Positions 53,853 through 61,968 of a stretch of 64,000 bases of DNA are shown piece by piece. This DNA is from Hymenobacter sediminis. GTDB lineage: Bacteria > Bacteroidota > Bacteroidia > Cytophagales > Hymenobacteraceae. The DNA is taken from contig NZ_QKNS01000001.1 in assembly GCF_003231285.1 (NCBI RefSeq), positions 496,001-560,000 on the forward strand, read 5' to 3'. Numbering within the stretch: position 1 is the stretch's first letter; each line of letters opens with the position of its first letter. The notes beneath the pieces are model-generated. The model was given only the letters and a program-made list of their open reading frames with translations. It searched no databases and was not told the DNA's origin. The position numbers and the translations under genes were made by a program.

Positions 53853-54371
53853 ATGGCTTCTTCTTTGGTTAAAACACCTGAAACCACCCACCGCATTCGG
53901 TTTCAGGATTGTGATATGCTGGGCCACCTCAACAACGCCCGCTACCTCGACTATTTTCTTAATGCCCGCGAAGAGCACACCATGCAGCACTACGCCCTGA
54001 ACCTGGGGCAGGTAGCGCGTGAGCTCGGCGCCAGCTGGGTTATTACCAAGCACTGCATAGCCTACCTGCGCCCCGCCAACCATGCCGAGCTAGTTCGCAT
54101 TCGCACTCAGCTTATCCATTTCGACAACTCCAACCTGGTGGTGGAAATGCAGATGCTGAGCGAAGACGGCCAGCGGCTGAAATCGGTTTTGTGGTCGGAA
54201 ATGGCCTTTGTGAAGGTGCCCGGCGGTACCCGCACCGAGCACTCGAACGACCTGATGGATATGCTGGAAGAGCTGGATGTAGAGGATGTGAGCTACGACC
54301 CCGACGGCTTCGATGACCGGGTGCGCCGCCTGCGTAAGCAGCTCAAGCGCGAGCGAAACGAGCATGACTGA
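53853..54371 (+). CDS. Acyl-CoA thioesterase, 4HBT hotdog family
   Basis: A 172-residue hotdog-fold hydrolase. RIRFQDCDMLGHLNNARYLDYFLNAREEH carries the catalytic Asp and HLNNxRY motif of 4-hydroxybenzoyl-CoA thioesterase-like enzymes; VITKHCIAYLRPANHAELVRIRTQL and VWSEMAFVKV follow. The C-terminal 40 residues (MDMLEELDVEDVSYDPDGFDDRVRRLRKQLKRER) are an unusual charged helix extension. The ATG at 53853 is preferred over a TTG at 53841. Located after the DUF3616 gene, 66 bases apart. Confidence 0.9.
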   Translation: MASSLVKTPETTHRIRFQDCDMLGHLNNARYLDYFLNAREEHTMQHYALNLGQVARELGASWVITKHCIAYLRPANHAELVRIRTQLIHFDNSNLVVEMQMLSEDGQRLKSVLWSEMAFVKVPGGTRTEHSNDLMDMLEELDVEDVSYDPDGFDDRVRRLRKQLKRERNEHD

Positions 54372-54418
54372 GCCGTAATGCCAAAATGATGTGTCAACGC
54401 CCCTGCTAGGAGCGCGTT

Positions 54419-54461
54419 AAACAAAAGCCGGAGCTACCCTGCGTAGCACCGGCTTTTGTTT
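54419..54461. terminator. Terminator hairpin
   Basis: AAACAAAAGCCGG-A-GCTAC pairs with GTAGC-A-CCGGCTTTTGTTT; 48 bases after the thioesterase stop and 22 before the next ATG. Confidence 0.8.
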
Positions 54462-54483
54462 TACATCTAAACCTGCACCTGCA

Positions 54484-55041
54484 ATGAGTATTTTTGGTAG
54501 CAACGACCTCAAAGGCAAGAAAATAGCTATTGTCGCCACCGACGGATTCGAACAATCGGAGCTGGAAAAGCCCAAGAAGTTTCTGGAAGGCGAAGGCGCC
54601 GAAACCCACGTTATTTCCCTGAAAAGCGGCTCGATTAAGGGCTGGGATGAGAAAGACTGGGGCGACAGCGTGGACGTGGACAAGGTTATCGGTGATGTGA
54701 AGGTAGCCGACTACGATGCCCTGGTACTTCCCGGTGGCCAGATAAACCCCGATGTGCTGCGCACCAAGCCGGAGGTAGTAAGCTTTGTGGGCGAGTTTGT
54801 GCGCTCTGGTAAGCCCGTAGCCGCCATCTGCCACGGCCCCTGGACCCTAATTGAGGCCGACGCCGTACGCGGCAAGCAAATTACCAGCTGGCCGAGCCTG
54901 AAAACCGACGTAAAAAATGCCGGCGGTAACTGGGTTGATGAAACCGTGGTAGTAGATGGCAACCTCATTACCAGCCGTAACCCCCAGGATATTCCTAATT
55001 TCAACGACAAGATTAAGGAAGCCCTAGTCGGGAAACAGTAG
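54484..55041 (+). CDS. DJ-1/PfpI-family protein, YhbO/YajL type
   Basis: A 185-residue protein. KIAIVATDGFEQSELEKP, DALVLPGGQINPDVLR and the nucleophile elbow AICHGPWTL (Cys about residue 119) define the PfpI/DJ-1 class; VDGNLITSRNPQDIPNFN near the end is typical of the stress-response branch (glyoxalase III or deglycase-like). Probably protects against carbonyl or oxidative stress. It has its own flanking terminators and no partner gene. Confidence 0.93.
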   Translation: MSIFGSNDLKGKKIAIVATDGFEQSELEKPKKFLEGEGAETHVISLKSGSIKGWDEKDWGDSVDVDKVIGDVKVADYDALVLPGGQINPDVLRTKPEVVSFVGEFVRSGKPVAAICHGPWTLIEADAVRGKQITSWPSLKTDVKNAGGNWVDETVVVDGNLITSRNPQDIPNFNDKIKEALVGKQ

Positions 55042-55059
55042 CCGGCTCTACCTTTCCTA

Positions 55060-55108
55060 GAATTCAAAAGCCCCGTCAGCCTTAGTAGCTGACGGGGCTT
55101 TTGAATTC
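55060..55108. terminator. 21-bp perfect hairpin, terminator
   Basis: GAATTCAAAAGCCCCGTCAGC, 7-base loop, perfect complement, 18 bases after the stop at 55041. Confidence 0.85.
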
Positions 55109-55177
55109 CATTCGCTTCACAACAGTTACCGGGGTAGGAAGGGGGTAGGAAATGTTCTTGCCTGCTACCCTTTAATC

Positions 55178-55690
55178 TTAGGGCAGCAGGTTTAGCAATT
55201 CCGTGGCTTTCTGATGATAGATGAAATAGAAAGCAGCGTCAAACAGTAGTAAAAAGCCACCCTGTACCCACAACGAGCGCCCAAACCCCGCCAACCGTTC
55301 CGGGCGGGCTGCGGCGGGGTCGGCGGCGCGGGCCCGCAACCAGCTACCAATGCAGAAGTAGGCCACATCCAAACCCACATTCAGTAACAGAATCTTCTCG
55401 AAGGAAAATTGGGCGCTTATGCTTTCGGCGAGGGTAAGGCCAGCTACCTGCTGTGGGTGGGCCTGCAGAATGCCCCATACGGCTAGCAAGGCGTTTACCA
55501 CATTCCAGCCCACGTTCATCAGATGAAAATGGTGGGTTTCCGAGCGTACATCGGTGCGGGCCACGTAGTAGCCGCTGCCAATCAGGTTCAGTAGGGCCCA
55601 AACCCCCAGCACTGCCATGCCGCGTTCGGCCAGCAGCTCGCGGGCGTAATTGATGGCGGGCAGCGCAGTTTCAAGTGCAGGGGGCGTCAT
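55178..55690 (-). CDS. DUF6992-type membrane protein
   Basis: A 170-residue protein with four hydrophobic segments. MAVLGVWALLNLIGSGYYVARTD, HHFHLMNVGWNVVNALLAVWGILQA, FEKILLLNVGLDVAYFCIGSWL and WVQGGFLLLFDAAFYFIYHQKATELL form the core of the family as I recall it. HHFHLMN and the FEKILLLNVGLD stretch are probably functional. The ATG at 55690 is chosen because the 40 codons further upstream have no family character and overlap the terminator of the next gene. Confidence 0.8.
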   Translation of the reverse strand: MTPPALETALPAINYARELLAERGMAVLGVWALLNLIGSGYYVARTDVRSETHHFHLMNVGWNVVNALLAVWGILQAHPQQVAGLTLAESISAQFSFEKILLLNVGLDVAYFCIGSWLRARAADPAAARPERLAGFGRSLWVQGGFLLLFDAAFYFIYHQKATELLNLLP

Positions 55691-55727
55691 GGGAAGAAGG
55701 TGATAAGTCAGCGGTATTCCAGCAACA

Positions 55728-55759
55728 AAAAAAGGAAGCCTTGGCAGACTTCCTTTTTT
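55728..55759 (-). terminator. Terminator of the beta-barrel gene
   Basis: AAAAAAGGAAG, 10-base loop, CTTCCTTTTTT; on the minus strand the T run follows the stem, about 25 bases after the stop at 55785. Confidence 0.8.
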
Positions 55760-55784
55760 ACAAAGCAACAGGGTAGGGGTAAGG

Positions 55785-56498
55785 CTAGTTGGAAATGCCA
55801 ATGCCCACATACACTTGGAACATGCCGTTCTTAATGTCGCTCACAGTCTTGGCGCCGGTCTTAGACAAATCTTGGTCCTGAATGATATCAGCGAAGCCAG
55901 CAGTGTAGCGGCCACCCACGCGGGCGGGTCCTACGCGGGCTTCTACGCCAGCAGCTAGGCCGTAGTCGAGGCTGTTATAGCTGTAGCCGTACACGTTGTT
56001 ATCGTCGGCAATTTTCCGCTCCCGGTCGCCTTCCTTCACCTTCGTGAGCAAGGAAACCTGGGGTCCTACGTGCACGCTCACGTTGTCAAGGAAGTTATAT
56101 ACCAGCAGTACGGGCACCTGAATGTAGTCGAGGCGGGTATCGTAGGTACCGGTTTGGGCAGTGTTAGCGGGATTGCTGCCCTGGAAACCCTGACGGCTAT
56201 ACAGCACTTCGGGCTGAAGGGAAAACTTGTCGTTGAAGCCAAACTGGGCATATACCCCCGCGTGGAAGGTGTTGTAGATGCCTTCGTCGCCGAAGTTCTT
56301 CTTATCGTCGCCGCGGAAGTTGGACGCCGTGAAGCCGCCCTTGATGCCGAAGCCATTGTTGCGCGAGTTGCTGCCTGTGTTAGTGCCGTAGTCGGTAGAG
56401 GAGCGCAGGCCGCTTACGCGGGGAGCTTCGGTAGGCGTCTGGGCCATAGCGGTGGCGCTCAGGGCGCAGCCGGCTAGCAGGAGTGCAAGGTGTTTCAT
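55785..56498 (-). CDS. Outer-membrane beta-barrel protein, PorT-like
   Basis: A 237-residue protein with signal peptide (LALLLAGCALSATAMAQ). FGIKGGFTASNFRGDD, FHAGVYAQFGFNDKFSLQPEVLYSRQGFQ, YIQVPVLLVYNFLDNVSVHVGPQVSLL, DYGLAAGVEARVGPARVGGRYTAGFADI and MFQVYVGIGISN are alternating strands of the PorT/OmpW-like barrel family of Bacteroidota. Residues 20-45 are an Asn/Ser/Thr-rich disordered start. Confidence 0.9.
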   Translation of the reverse strand: MKHLALLLAGCALSATAMAQTPTEAPRVSGLRSSTDYGTNTGSNSRNNGFGIKGGFTASNFRGDDKKNFGDEGIYNTFHAGVYAQFGFNDKFSLQPEVLYSRQGFQGSNPANTAQTGTYDTRLDYIQVPVLLVYNFLDNVSVHVGPQVSLLTKVKEGDRERKIADDNNVYGYSYNSLDYGLAAGVEARVGPARVGGRYTAGFADIIQDQDLSKTGAKTVSDIKNGMFQVYVGIGISN

Positions 56499-56660
56499 GG
56501 GGAGGAGAGAGGAAGTTAGCAGTAAAAGTGCTGGCGGCCTGTGGCCTTGGCAAGCATCAGTAAGCCGCTATACTTACGAAAGCCCAGAAGGTTACAGCCC
56601 CCGGATAGCTGAAGCGAAAATTTTGTACGTTTCAGAGGTAGATTATCTTTTGCAAAAACC

Positions 56661-56668
56661 TACCTTTG
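56661..56668 (+). promoter_or_regulatory. -7 box TACCTTTG upstream of tRNA-Val
   Basis: TACCTTTG fits TAnnTTTG and ends 32 bases before the tRNA; a second possible box, TATCTTTT, is 16 bases upstream. Confidence 0.45.
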
Positions 56669-56700
56669 GCCCTTTACGGCCGCCGCCAATAGGTTTTGCC

Positions 56701-56775
56701 GGGGTGTTAGCTCAGTTGGTTTAGAGCACTACCTCGACAAGGTAGGGGTCACTGGTTCGAGCCCAGTACGCCCCA
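56701..56775 (+). tRNA. tRNA-Val (anticodon GAC)
   Basis: A full cloverleaf: acceptor GGGGTGT/ACGCCCC (one G-U), D-arm GCTC...GAGC, anticodon stem CTACC/GGTAG with loop TCGACAA, variable loop GGGTC, T-arm ACTGG-TTCGAGC-CCAGT and discriminator A. The CCA is not encoded. The anticodon reads GAC for valine. The loop has C at position 33 instead of the near-universal U. Confidence 0.88.
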
Positions 56776-56798
56776 CGACAAAGCCCCCGAATCCAGAG

Positions 56799-56822
56799 AT
56801 AACCGCTTGCGAAGGCGGTTAT
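56799..56822 (+). terminator. Terminator after the tRNA
   Basis: ATAACCGC, short loop, GCGGTTAT followed by TTTTG, 24 bases after the tRNA. Confidence 0.75.
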
Positions 56823-56883
56823 TTTTGTGTCTGGCCGGCATGGCAGCGGCTATTGTGGCGCTGGCTGCGTAGGTTCGGGGCGT

Positions 56884-57792
56884 ATGATATCCATTGCCTG
56901 GGCTCCGCTATATGCCCACCCGTTGCCGGCCAACCACCGCTTCCCTATGCTCAAGTATGAGTTGCTGCCCGAGCAGCTACTACGCGAGGGGGTAGTGCCG
57001 GAAAGCGCCTTCTTCCTACCCCAGTCTCCGCCCGACGAAGACGTGCTGTGGGTGCACGCCGCTGAGTACTACCAGCGCCTTTGTACCGGCCAGCTAACCC
57101 GCGCCGAAGAACGCGCCACCGGTTTTCCGTGGAGCCCCGAGTTGATTGCGCGCGAAACCACCATTCTGGGCGGTACGCTGGAGTGTGCCCGCCGGGCCCT
57201 GCAACACGGAGTAGCTCTGAACATTGCGGGTGGTACCCATCACGCTTTCCGTAATCGGGGCGAAGGGTTTTGCCTGCTCAACGACCAAGCCGCCGCAGCT
57301 GCCTACCTCCTAAGTCAGCCGCAACTTAGAGTGCGGCGCGTGCTCATTGTGGACCTGGATGTGCACCAAGGCAACGGCACGGCCAGCATTTTTGAGCACG
57401 AGCCGCGCGTATTTACTTTCTCAATGCACGGGGCCCGCAACTACCCCCATCGCAAAGAGCGCTCTGACCTGGACTTGGCCCTGCCCGATGGTACCGAAGA
57501 TGCTGCCTACCTGGCGCTGCTGCGCGAAACCCTGCCGCGCCTTCTCGAGGAGCACCAGCCCGATTTCGTGTTCTACCTCAGCGGCGTCGATGTACTGGCT
57601 ACCGACAAACTCGGCCACCTGGCCCTTAGCCGCGACGGTTGCCGCCTCCGCGACGAGTATGTGCTGGGCCTCTGCCGCCAGCACGGTTTGCCGGTAGTGG
57701 TGTGCATGGGCGGCGGCTACTCCCCTCGCATCGCCGACATCGTAGATGCTCACGTCAATACGTTCCGCGTTGCTGCCGACTTGTGGGGGTAG
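56884..57792 (+). CDS. Histone-deacetylase-family hydrolase
   Basis: A 302-residue zinc amidohydrolase (acetoin-utilisation/HDAC-like). YAHPLPANHRFPMLKYELL at the start, GGTHHAFRNRGEGFCLLND with the catalytic His pair, VDLDVHQGNGTA with two zinc ligands, YLSGVDVLATDKLG with the third, and CMGGGY complete the active site. The ATG at 56884 leads directly into this conserved start. In bacteria these enzymes deacetylate acetylpolyamines or other small amides; the substrate is not known. Confidence 0.94.
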   Translation: MISIAWAPLYAHPLPANHRFPMLKYELLPEQLLREGVVPESAFFLPQSPPDEDVLWVHAAEYYQRLCTGQLTRAEERATGFPWSPELIARETTILGGTLECARRALQHGVALNIAGGTHHAFRNRGEGFCLLNDQAAAAAYLLSQPQLRVRRVLIVDLDVHQGNGTASIFEHEPRVFTFSMHGARNYPHRKERSDLDLALPDGTEDAAYLALLRETLPRLLEEHQPDFVFYLSGVDVLATDKLGHLALSRDGCRLRDEYVLGLCRQHGLPVVVCMGGGYSPRIADIVDAHVNTFRVAADLWG

Positions 57793-57824
57793 GGAGTAGT
57801 GAAACAGCGAGTTTGAGGTCTTCG

Positions 57825-58532
57825 CTATTTATCAAGTATTACTTGCCAGCGGAAGGCCCAGCGCCAGCGGAGTTGGTAGCGGGAAATGCCGGCGGTGGCC
57901 AGCAAGTGTTGCCACTCACGGCGCGTGAAGGCGCGGGCTACCGAAAGCGGCGCGTCATTCTGAACCAGGCGGGAGCCACCCAGCAGGCGCGTCAGCCACC
58001 GGATGCTGTGGTAAGCAAGGGGGTGGCGGTGCAGGTCGTTGATGATGACGGCCTGGGTAGCCTGGGTGTGCCACTGTTTCAGCAAGTGCGTGAGCTGCTC
58101 GTCGGGGAAGTGGTGGCAGAACAGACTGGCCGTCAGAACATCAAAAGACTGCTGCTGAAACTCTGGGGAGAAGATATCGGCCTGTTGGTAGCTGATTTCG
58201 GGGTAGGCAGTGCTGCGCGCGGCGGCGTAATCCAGCATGAAGCGGTTGGCATCAATGCCAATAAGCTCTACGGCTACCCCCCGCCGCCGTGCCCAGCGCG
58301 CCACCTGGCGGAGCGTGTCGCCGCCGCCGCTGCCCAGGTCGGCCAGCCGCAGGGGGCGGCCTGCCGGGAAGTGCGGGCGCAGGCGGTCCAAAGCATGGAG
58401 CACGGGCGCGTAGCCACCCAGCCATGTATTGATGGTTTCCAGTTCATCCAGGTTTTGCCGCAGCTCATCGGAAGCCAAGCTGAGGTCGTCCATCAGCTCT
58501 TCCTCCGTGGCACGGACGCGGAAATCAGGCAT
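57825..58532 (-). CDS. SAM-dependent methyltransferase of the type III PKS cluster
   Basis: A 235-residue class I methyltransferase. RLADLGSGGGDTLRQVARWA is motif I, ELIGIDANRFMLDYA motif II region, then FDVLTASLFCHHFPDEQL and AVIINDLHRHPLAYHSIRWLT. It is the last gene of a minus-strand set FAD oxidoreductase - type III PKS - methyltransferase; only 43 bases separate it from the PKS stop (an earlier ATG at 58589 would overlap it). Probably O- or C-methylates the polyketide product. Confidence 0.9.
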   Translation of the reverse strand: MPDFRVRATEEELMDDLSLASDELRQNLDELETINTWLGGYAPVLHALDRLRPHFPAGRPLRLADLGSGGGDTLRQVARWARRRGVAVELIGIDANRFMLDYAAARSTAYPEISYQQADIFSPEFQQQSFDVLTASLFCHHFPDEQLTHLLKQWHTQATQAVIINDLHRHPLAYHSIRWLTRLLGGSRLVQNDAPLSVARAFTRREWQHLLATAGISRYQLRWRWAFRWQVILDK

Positions 58533-58575
58533 GGTTTGGGGCGGCAGAGGGGGTAGGGAAACAGACTTCAGCAGC

Positions 58576-59754
58576 TCACGCAGGCACAATTTCAGCCGTC
58601 TGCTCCAGATCTGCCAATGTGTGCGTGCTGGTTACTGGCTCCGCCCCCCAGGCTACCGTCAGGAGCATGGCTTCCAAGGTAAGGCCCGGCCCGAAAGCAA
58701 AACTAAGCACCGGTGCGCCCGTATCGGCCGGGGTCAGGGTGCGTAGCAGCTCCCGCATCACAAACAGCACCGTAGCCGACGACATGTTGCCGTAGTCGCG
58801 CAGCACTTGGTAGGCGAAGCGGTTATCATGAGTAGTAAGGCCCAGTACCTGCTCAATCGACTCCAGAATTTTGCGGCCGCCCGGATGAATAGCGAAGGCT
58901 CGGATGTCAGCCAGCTGCACCGGCAAATCGGCCAGCAGCCGCGCCGTGAGCTGCCCAATGCCCTGCTGAATCATGCGCGGCACGTAGGACGACAGCGTCA
59001 TCTCAAAGCCAAAGTTGTTGATGTGCCAAGCCATGTCGGTCTGCCCATCGGGCTCCAATCCGCAGTGAAAAGCGGTGAGGGCCAGGCTGGAGCCGGTTGC
59101 CCGGGGGCTTCCCTGAACCAGTACAGCAGCGGCCCCATCTCCAAACAATGCATTGGAAACGAGGTGGTCTTCTTCAGTGCTTTTCTGAAAATGCAGGGTG
59201 CACAGCTCAGTGCAGACCACCAGCACCCGTGCCTCCGGCGTGGCCCGGCAAAAGGCATCGGCGAGCTTAAGCGCATTTACGGCCGCGTAGCAGCCCATAA
59301 AGTTCACGCAGGTGCGCTGCACATGGCTGGGTAGGCCCAGGGCTGCCACCAGTTCAATATCCAACCCCGGCGCATACATACCCGTGCAACTGACGGTAAT
59401 CAGGTGGGTGATGCTATTGACGGCTACCTCGGGCAGCTGGCCCAAGCAGTCCTGCACGGCCTGCACTGACAGCGGCAGGGCATGACGCCGGTACTCGGCC
59501 ATGCGCTGCCCTACCGAGGGGAAAGGCTCCAACCCTAGCGTATTCGGGAAGAACTCAAAGCTACCGTTGGTCCGGCCGTAATCAGGAAGCACAGTGTAGC
59601 GCTGCCCTATGCCCGAAACCCGGTACAGTGCCCTCAGTTTGCGCGTGCCGGCCTCGTCCAGCTGCAACGCGCTGGCCATGAAGTCGGCAATCTGAAGTTG
59701 AGGAATACGGTGGGGCGGGTTGGCCGTGCCAATGGCACACAGGTAGCTACTCAT
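58576..59754 (-). CDS. Type III polyketide synthase (chalcone synthase-like)
   Basis: A 392-residue thiolase-fold ketosynthase that extends a starter acyl-CoA with malonyl-CoA. The catalytic triad is visible: Cys155 in VNFMGCYAAVNALKLA, His290 in FAIHPGGRKILE, Asn323 in YGNMSSATVLFV. SCTGMYAPGLD and the C-terminal SFAFGPGLTLEAMLL complete the family. The gene lies between a methyltransferase and an FAD oxidoreductase in one direction. The chain length and product cannot be read from sequence; alkylresorcinol/pyrone-type products are usual for bacterial relatives. Confidence 0.94.
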   Translation of the reverse strand: MSSYLCAIGTANPPHRIPQLQIADFMASALQLDEAGTRKLRALYRVSGIGQRYTVLPDYGRTNGSFEFFPNTLGLEPFPSVGQRMAEYRRHALPLSVQAVQDCLGQLPEVAVNSITHLITVSCTGMYAPGLDIELVAALGLPSHVQRTCVNFMGCYAAVNALKLADAFCRATPEARVLVVCTELCTLHFQKSTEEDHLVSNALFGDGAAAVLVQGSPRATGSSLALTAFHCGLEPDGQTDMAWHINNFGFEMTLSSYVPRMIQQGIGQLTARLLADLPVQLADIRAFAIHPGGRKILESIEQVLGLTTHDNRFAYQVLRDYGNMSSATVLFVMRELLRTLTPADTGAPVLSFAFGPGLTLEAMLLTVAWGAEPVTSTHTLADLEQTAEIVPA

Positions 59755-59864
59755 CAGTGCAGTTTACGCAAAATACCTCCCCCGTGCTGTTCGTTATTTT
59801 GGGGTAGGCCTGAGGGGGTGTACGCAGAACCTGAGCTGTACGGTTGGCTGGTAGCCTGCCCAAA

Positions 59865-60983
59865 CTAAAATGGCTGCCCGTGGGTGCGTTGCATCAGGGC
59901 CCGCAGCGCGCCCGGCCACAGGCGTAAACCTGCTACTGCCACTTCGCTTAGCAGCGGCCGCCCAAATAAGTGTTGCACCGCACGCCCTACCCCCAGCCGT
60001 GGCCCAAAGTGCCGGCGCCAATCGTGCTGGTAGGCCGCCTCCATAGCCGAGCGGGAAAGCCTACCCCGCAGAAAAGTATCAATGCGGACGGAGGCCAGAT
60101 AAGCTCCGTGCATAGCCATGGCCATGCCATTGCCGCACAGCGGCGTAATCAGGCCGGCCGCGTCGCCGCTCAGCAGCATGTGGTTTTCAAGGCAGGTTTT
60201 GGGGGCGAAGGAAATTTCGTTGATGACCTCGGGCTGTGGGTAAAGTACCTCGGCGTGCTGCAGAATATGCCGCAGATGTGGGTTGCGGGCCAAAACCTGC
60301 TCCTCCAGCTGCGGAATGGTGCCTTGAGCTTTCAGGTTACGGCGGGTGGTGAGGTAGCAAAAGCAATACGTATCGTCCTCCACTGCCGAAATTCCCGCGT
60401 ATCCGTCGGCAAAATTGTGCAGCGCAATCAGGTTGCGGGGCATGGAGGGGTAGCGCAAGTGGTATTTCACGCCCAAGTAAGGCGAGCGTTGCGTGAAAAA
60501 TGGCCGCTGCAACTGCCGGTCTAGGCTGCTGCGCTTGCCGTAAGTGCCCAGCACTACCCGCGCCTGCAATTGCCTTCCTCCTGCTAGCTGCACGGTGTGC
60601 TGGTCAGTGGCGTCATCAAAAGCAACGTCCACGACGGTAGTTTGCTGGTGCACCACAACCCCAGCCGCTACCGCAGCTTCATACAGAAACTCATCCAGCC
60701 GGTAGCGGCTGATGCCAAACCCACCCAAATCAAGTGGGGCCGTGAGCAGGCTCCCGTTGGGGGAGCTGACCTGGAACTGGCTAATCTGGGCTGGACCTAG
60801 TGGGGCCGGGTCAACGCCCAGGCGGCGCAGGTAGGGTAGCACTTCGTTGGAAACGTACTCGCCGCACACCCGGTGGAAGGGGTACTGCCGGCGCTCCACC
60901 AGCGTTACTGCGTGGCCTCGGCCTCGCAAATCGAGGGCCGCGCACAGGCCCCCTAGCCCTCCGCCAATAATGACAACGTCCAA
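59865..60983 (-). CDS. FAD-dependent oxidoreductase, geranylgeranyl-reductase-like, of the type III PKS cluster
   Basis: A 372-residue flavoprotein. VVIIGGGLGGLCAALDLRGRGHAVTLVERRQYPFHRVCGEYVSNEVLPYL is the GGR-type FAD-binding start and LSGDAAGLITPLCGNGMAMAMHGAYLA the second FAD motif; CxEY-like VCGEYVS is typical of the group. Such enzymes hydroxylate or reduce polyketide or isoprenoid products. It is the first gene of the cluster, 110 bases upstream of the PKS. Confidence 0.9.
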   Translation of the reverse strand: MDVVIIGGGLGGLCAALDLRGRGHAVTLVERRQYPFHRVCGEYVSNEVLPYLRRLGVDPAPLGPAQISQFQVSSPNGSLLTAPLDLGGFGISRYRLDEFLYEAAVAAGVVVHQQTTVVDVAFDDATDQHTVQLAGGRQLQARVVLGTYGKRSSLDRQLQRPFFTQRSPYLGVKYHLRYPSMPRNLIALHNFADGYAGISAVEDDTYCFCYLTTRRNLKAQGTIPQLEEQVLARNPHLRHILQHAEVLYPQPEVINEISFAPKTCLENHMLLSGDAAGLITPLCGNGMAMAMHGAYLASVRIDTFLRGRLSRSAMEAAYQHDWRRHFGPRLGVGRAVQHLFGRPLLSEVAVAGLRLWPGALRALMQRTHGQPF

Positions 60984-61078
60984 CTTATTTCATCGGGTAA
61001 AAGGGTGAGAACGAAGATAGAAGCGGGGGATTTATCGAAGATGAGTTATATTCTGGCCCAAGTAGCAAAAACCCCTGT

Positions 61079-61086
61079 TACTTTTG
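61079..61086 (+). promoter_or_regulatory. -7 box TACTTTTG
   Basis: TACTTTTG fits TAnnTTTG; a TTCTGG is about 28 bases upstream. It ends 72 bases before the ATG at 61159, so a longer leader is predicted. Confidence 0.45.
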
Positions 61087-61158
61087 TAAACCTAAACTCG
61101 CGCCTGTCGTTAGTAACCATCACGCTCAGGCGCTATCTGTCCGCTCCCACCACTCTGT

Positions 61159-61551
61159 ATGATGCAACCCTTACGCTATTTAGGCTTATTCGTTTTACTG
61201 TCTTTCGGGCTTCGCAGCAGCCTGCCGGCCGCTACGGCCCAGCCGGCGCCAGCCCGGCCCGCAGCAACCCCTGCGCCCGCACGGCCAGCCGCTTCCGAGG
61301 AAAAGGCGCTGCTGGTATACCCCAACCCCAGCACGGGCATTGTACACATTGCCATTAATGGGTTTGAGGGCCGCAAGGTTGAACTGCGCGTGCTCAACGT
61401 TATCGGAACAGTGATGTACCGCGAGGTGCTGAGCGAGCTCAACGACCGCGCCACCCGAACCCTCGACCTGACCAAGTTTGCCAATGGCCTCTACTACGTA
61501 AAGCTTGAGGCCGATAACGCCAGCGAAATGCGCAAGCTCGTAATTCGCTAA
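61159..61551 (+). CDS. Short exported protein consisting mainly of a T9SS type A sorting domain
   Basis: A 130-residue protein: signal peptide (LFVLLSFGLRSSLPAATAQ), an Ala/Pro-rich linker with a repeat (APARPAATPAPARPAAS), then LLVYPNPSTGIVHIAIN ... VELRVLNVIGTVMYRE ... TRTLDLTKFANGLYYVKLEAD ... RKLVIR, the complete Por-type C-terminal sorting domain. There is no room for a cargo domain. Export to the outer surface by T9SS and removal of the domain would leave only a short linker. It may be a regulator, a competitor or a remnant of a larger gene. Confidence 0.88.
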   Translation: MMQPLRYLGLFVLLSFGLRSSLPAATAQPAPARPAATPAPARPAASEEKALLVYPNPSTGIVHIAINGFEGRKVELRVLNVIGTVMYREVLSELNDRATRTLDLTKFANGLYYVKLEADNASEMRKLVIR

Positions 61552-61586
61552 CGCAACAGCCCACTAGTACTATTCTGCTAGTTTGC

Positions 61587-61616
61587 GCAAAAGCAGCCTC
61601 TCAGGCTGCTTTTTGC
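61587..61616 (+). terminator. Terminator hairpin
   Basis: GCAAAAGCAGCCT, CTC loop, AGGCTGCTTTTTGC, 36 bases after the stop at 61551. Confidence 0.8.
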
Positions 61617-61674
61617 ATTTAGGCTAGGAACGCTCTATAGTTGAACTGCTGGGAAGGGGTAGGGGTAAAGGCAC

Positions 61675-61707
61675 AAAAAAGCGCCTCCGCGGTAGGCAGA
61701 GGCGCTT
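61675..61707 (-). terminator. Terminator of the small minus-strand gene
   Basis: On the minus strand AAGCGCCTC, 11-base loop, GAGGCGC and a T6 run, 27 bases after the stop of the 39-codon gene at 61734. Confidence 0.8.
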
Positions 61708-61733
61708 GGTATAGAAAGGCGAAAGCAGGAGGC

Positions 61734-61853
61734 TTAGCGGCCGTTGTTGGCGCGCACCGGAACCGGCTTCAGCATGTCTTTCACTTTGTTTACCGTGTCG
61801 AGGGCGAGCAACGCAGTTGCCAGCGCAATCCCGAAGAAAATCAGCAACGTCAT
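61734..61853 (-). CDS. 39-residue single-span membrane peptide
   Basis: A short frame begins ATG at 61853 and ends TAA at 61734: a hydrophobic helix (MTLLIFFGIALATALLALDT) and a basic tail (VNKVKDMLKPVPVRANNGR). It is preceded by an A/T-rich leader and closed by its own terminator, with codons like the neighbours. The isolated unit with promoter space and terminator argues for a real gene. I cannot name the family. One predicted helix, positive end inside the cytoplasm. Confidence 0.7.
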   Translation of the reverse strand: MTLLIFFGIALATALLALDTVNKVKDMLKPVPVRANNGR

Positions 61854-61968
61854 AAAAAAAGGAATTAGGAGAAATGAAAACTCAGCTTCCCGCAGGTTTA
61901 CCAACAAGTATCTGTGGCTGAGTTAATACAAGTATAACCAGAAAGTAGCCTTGGTAGTTGCAGTATAA

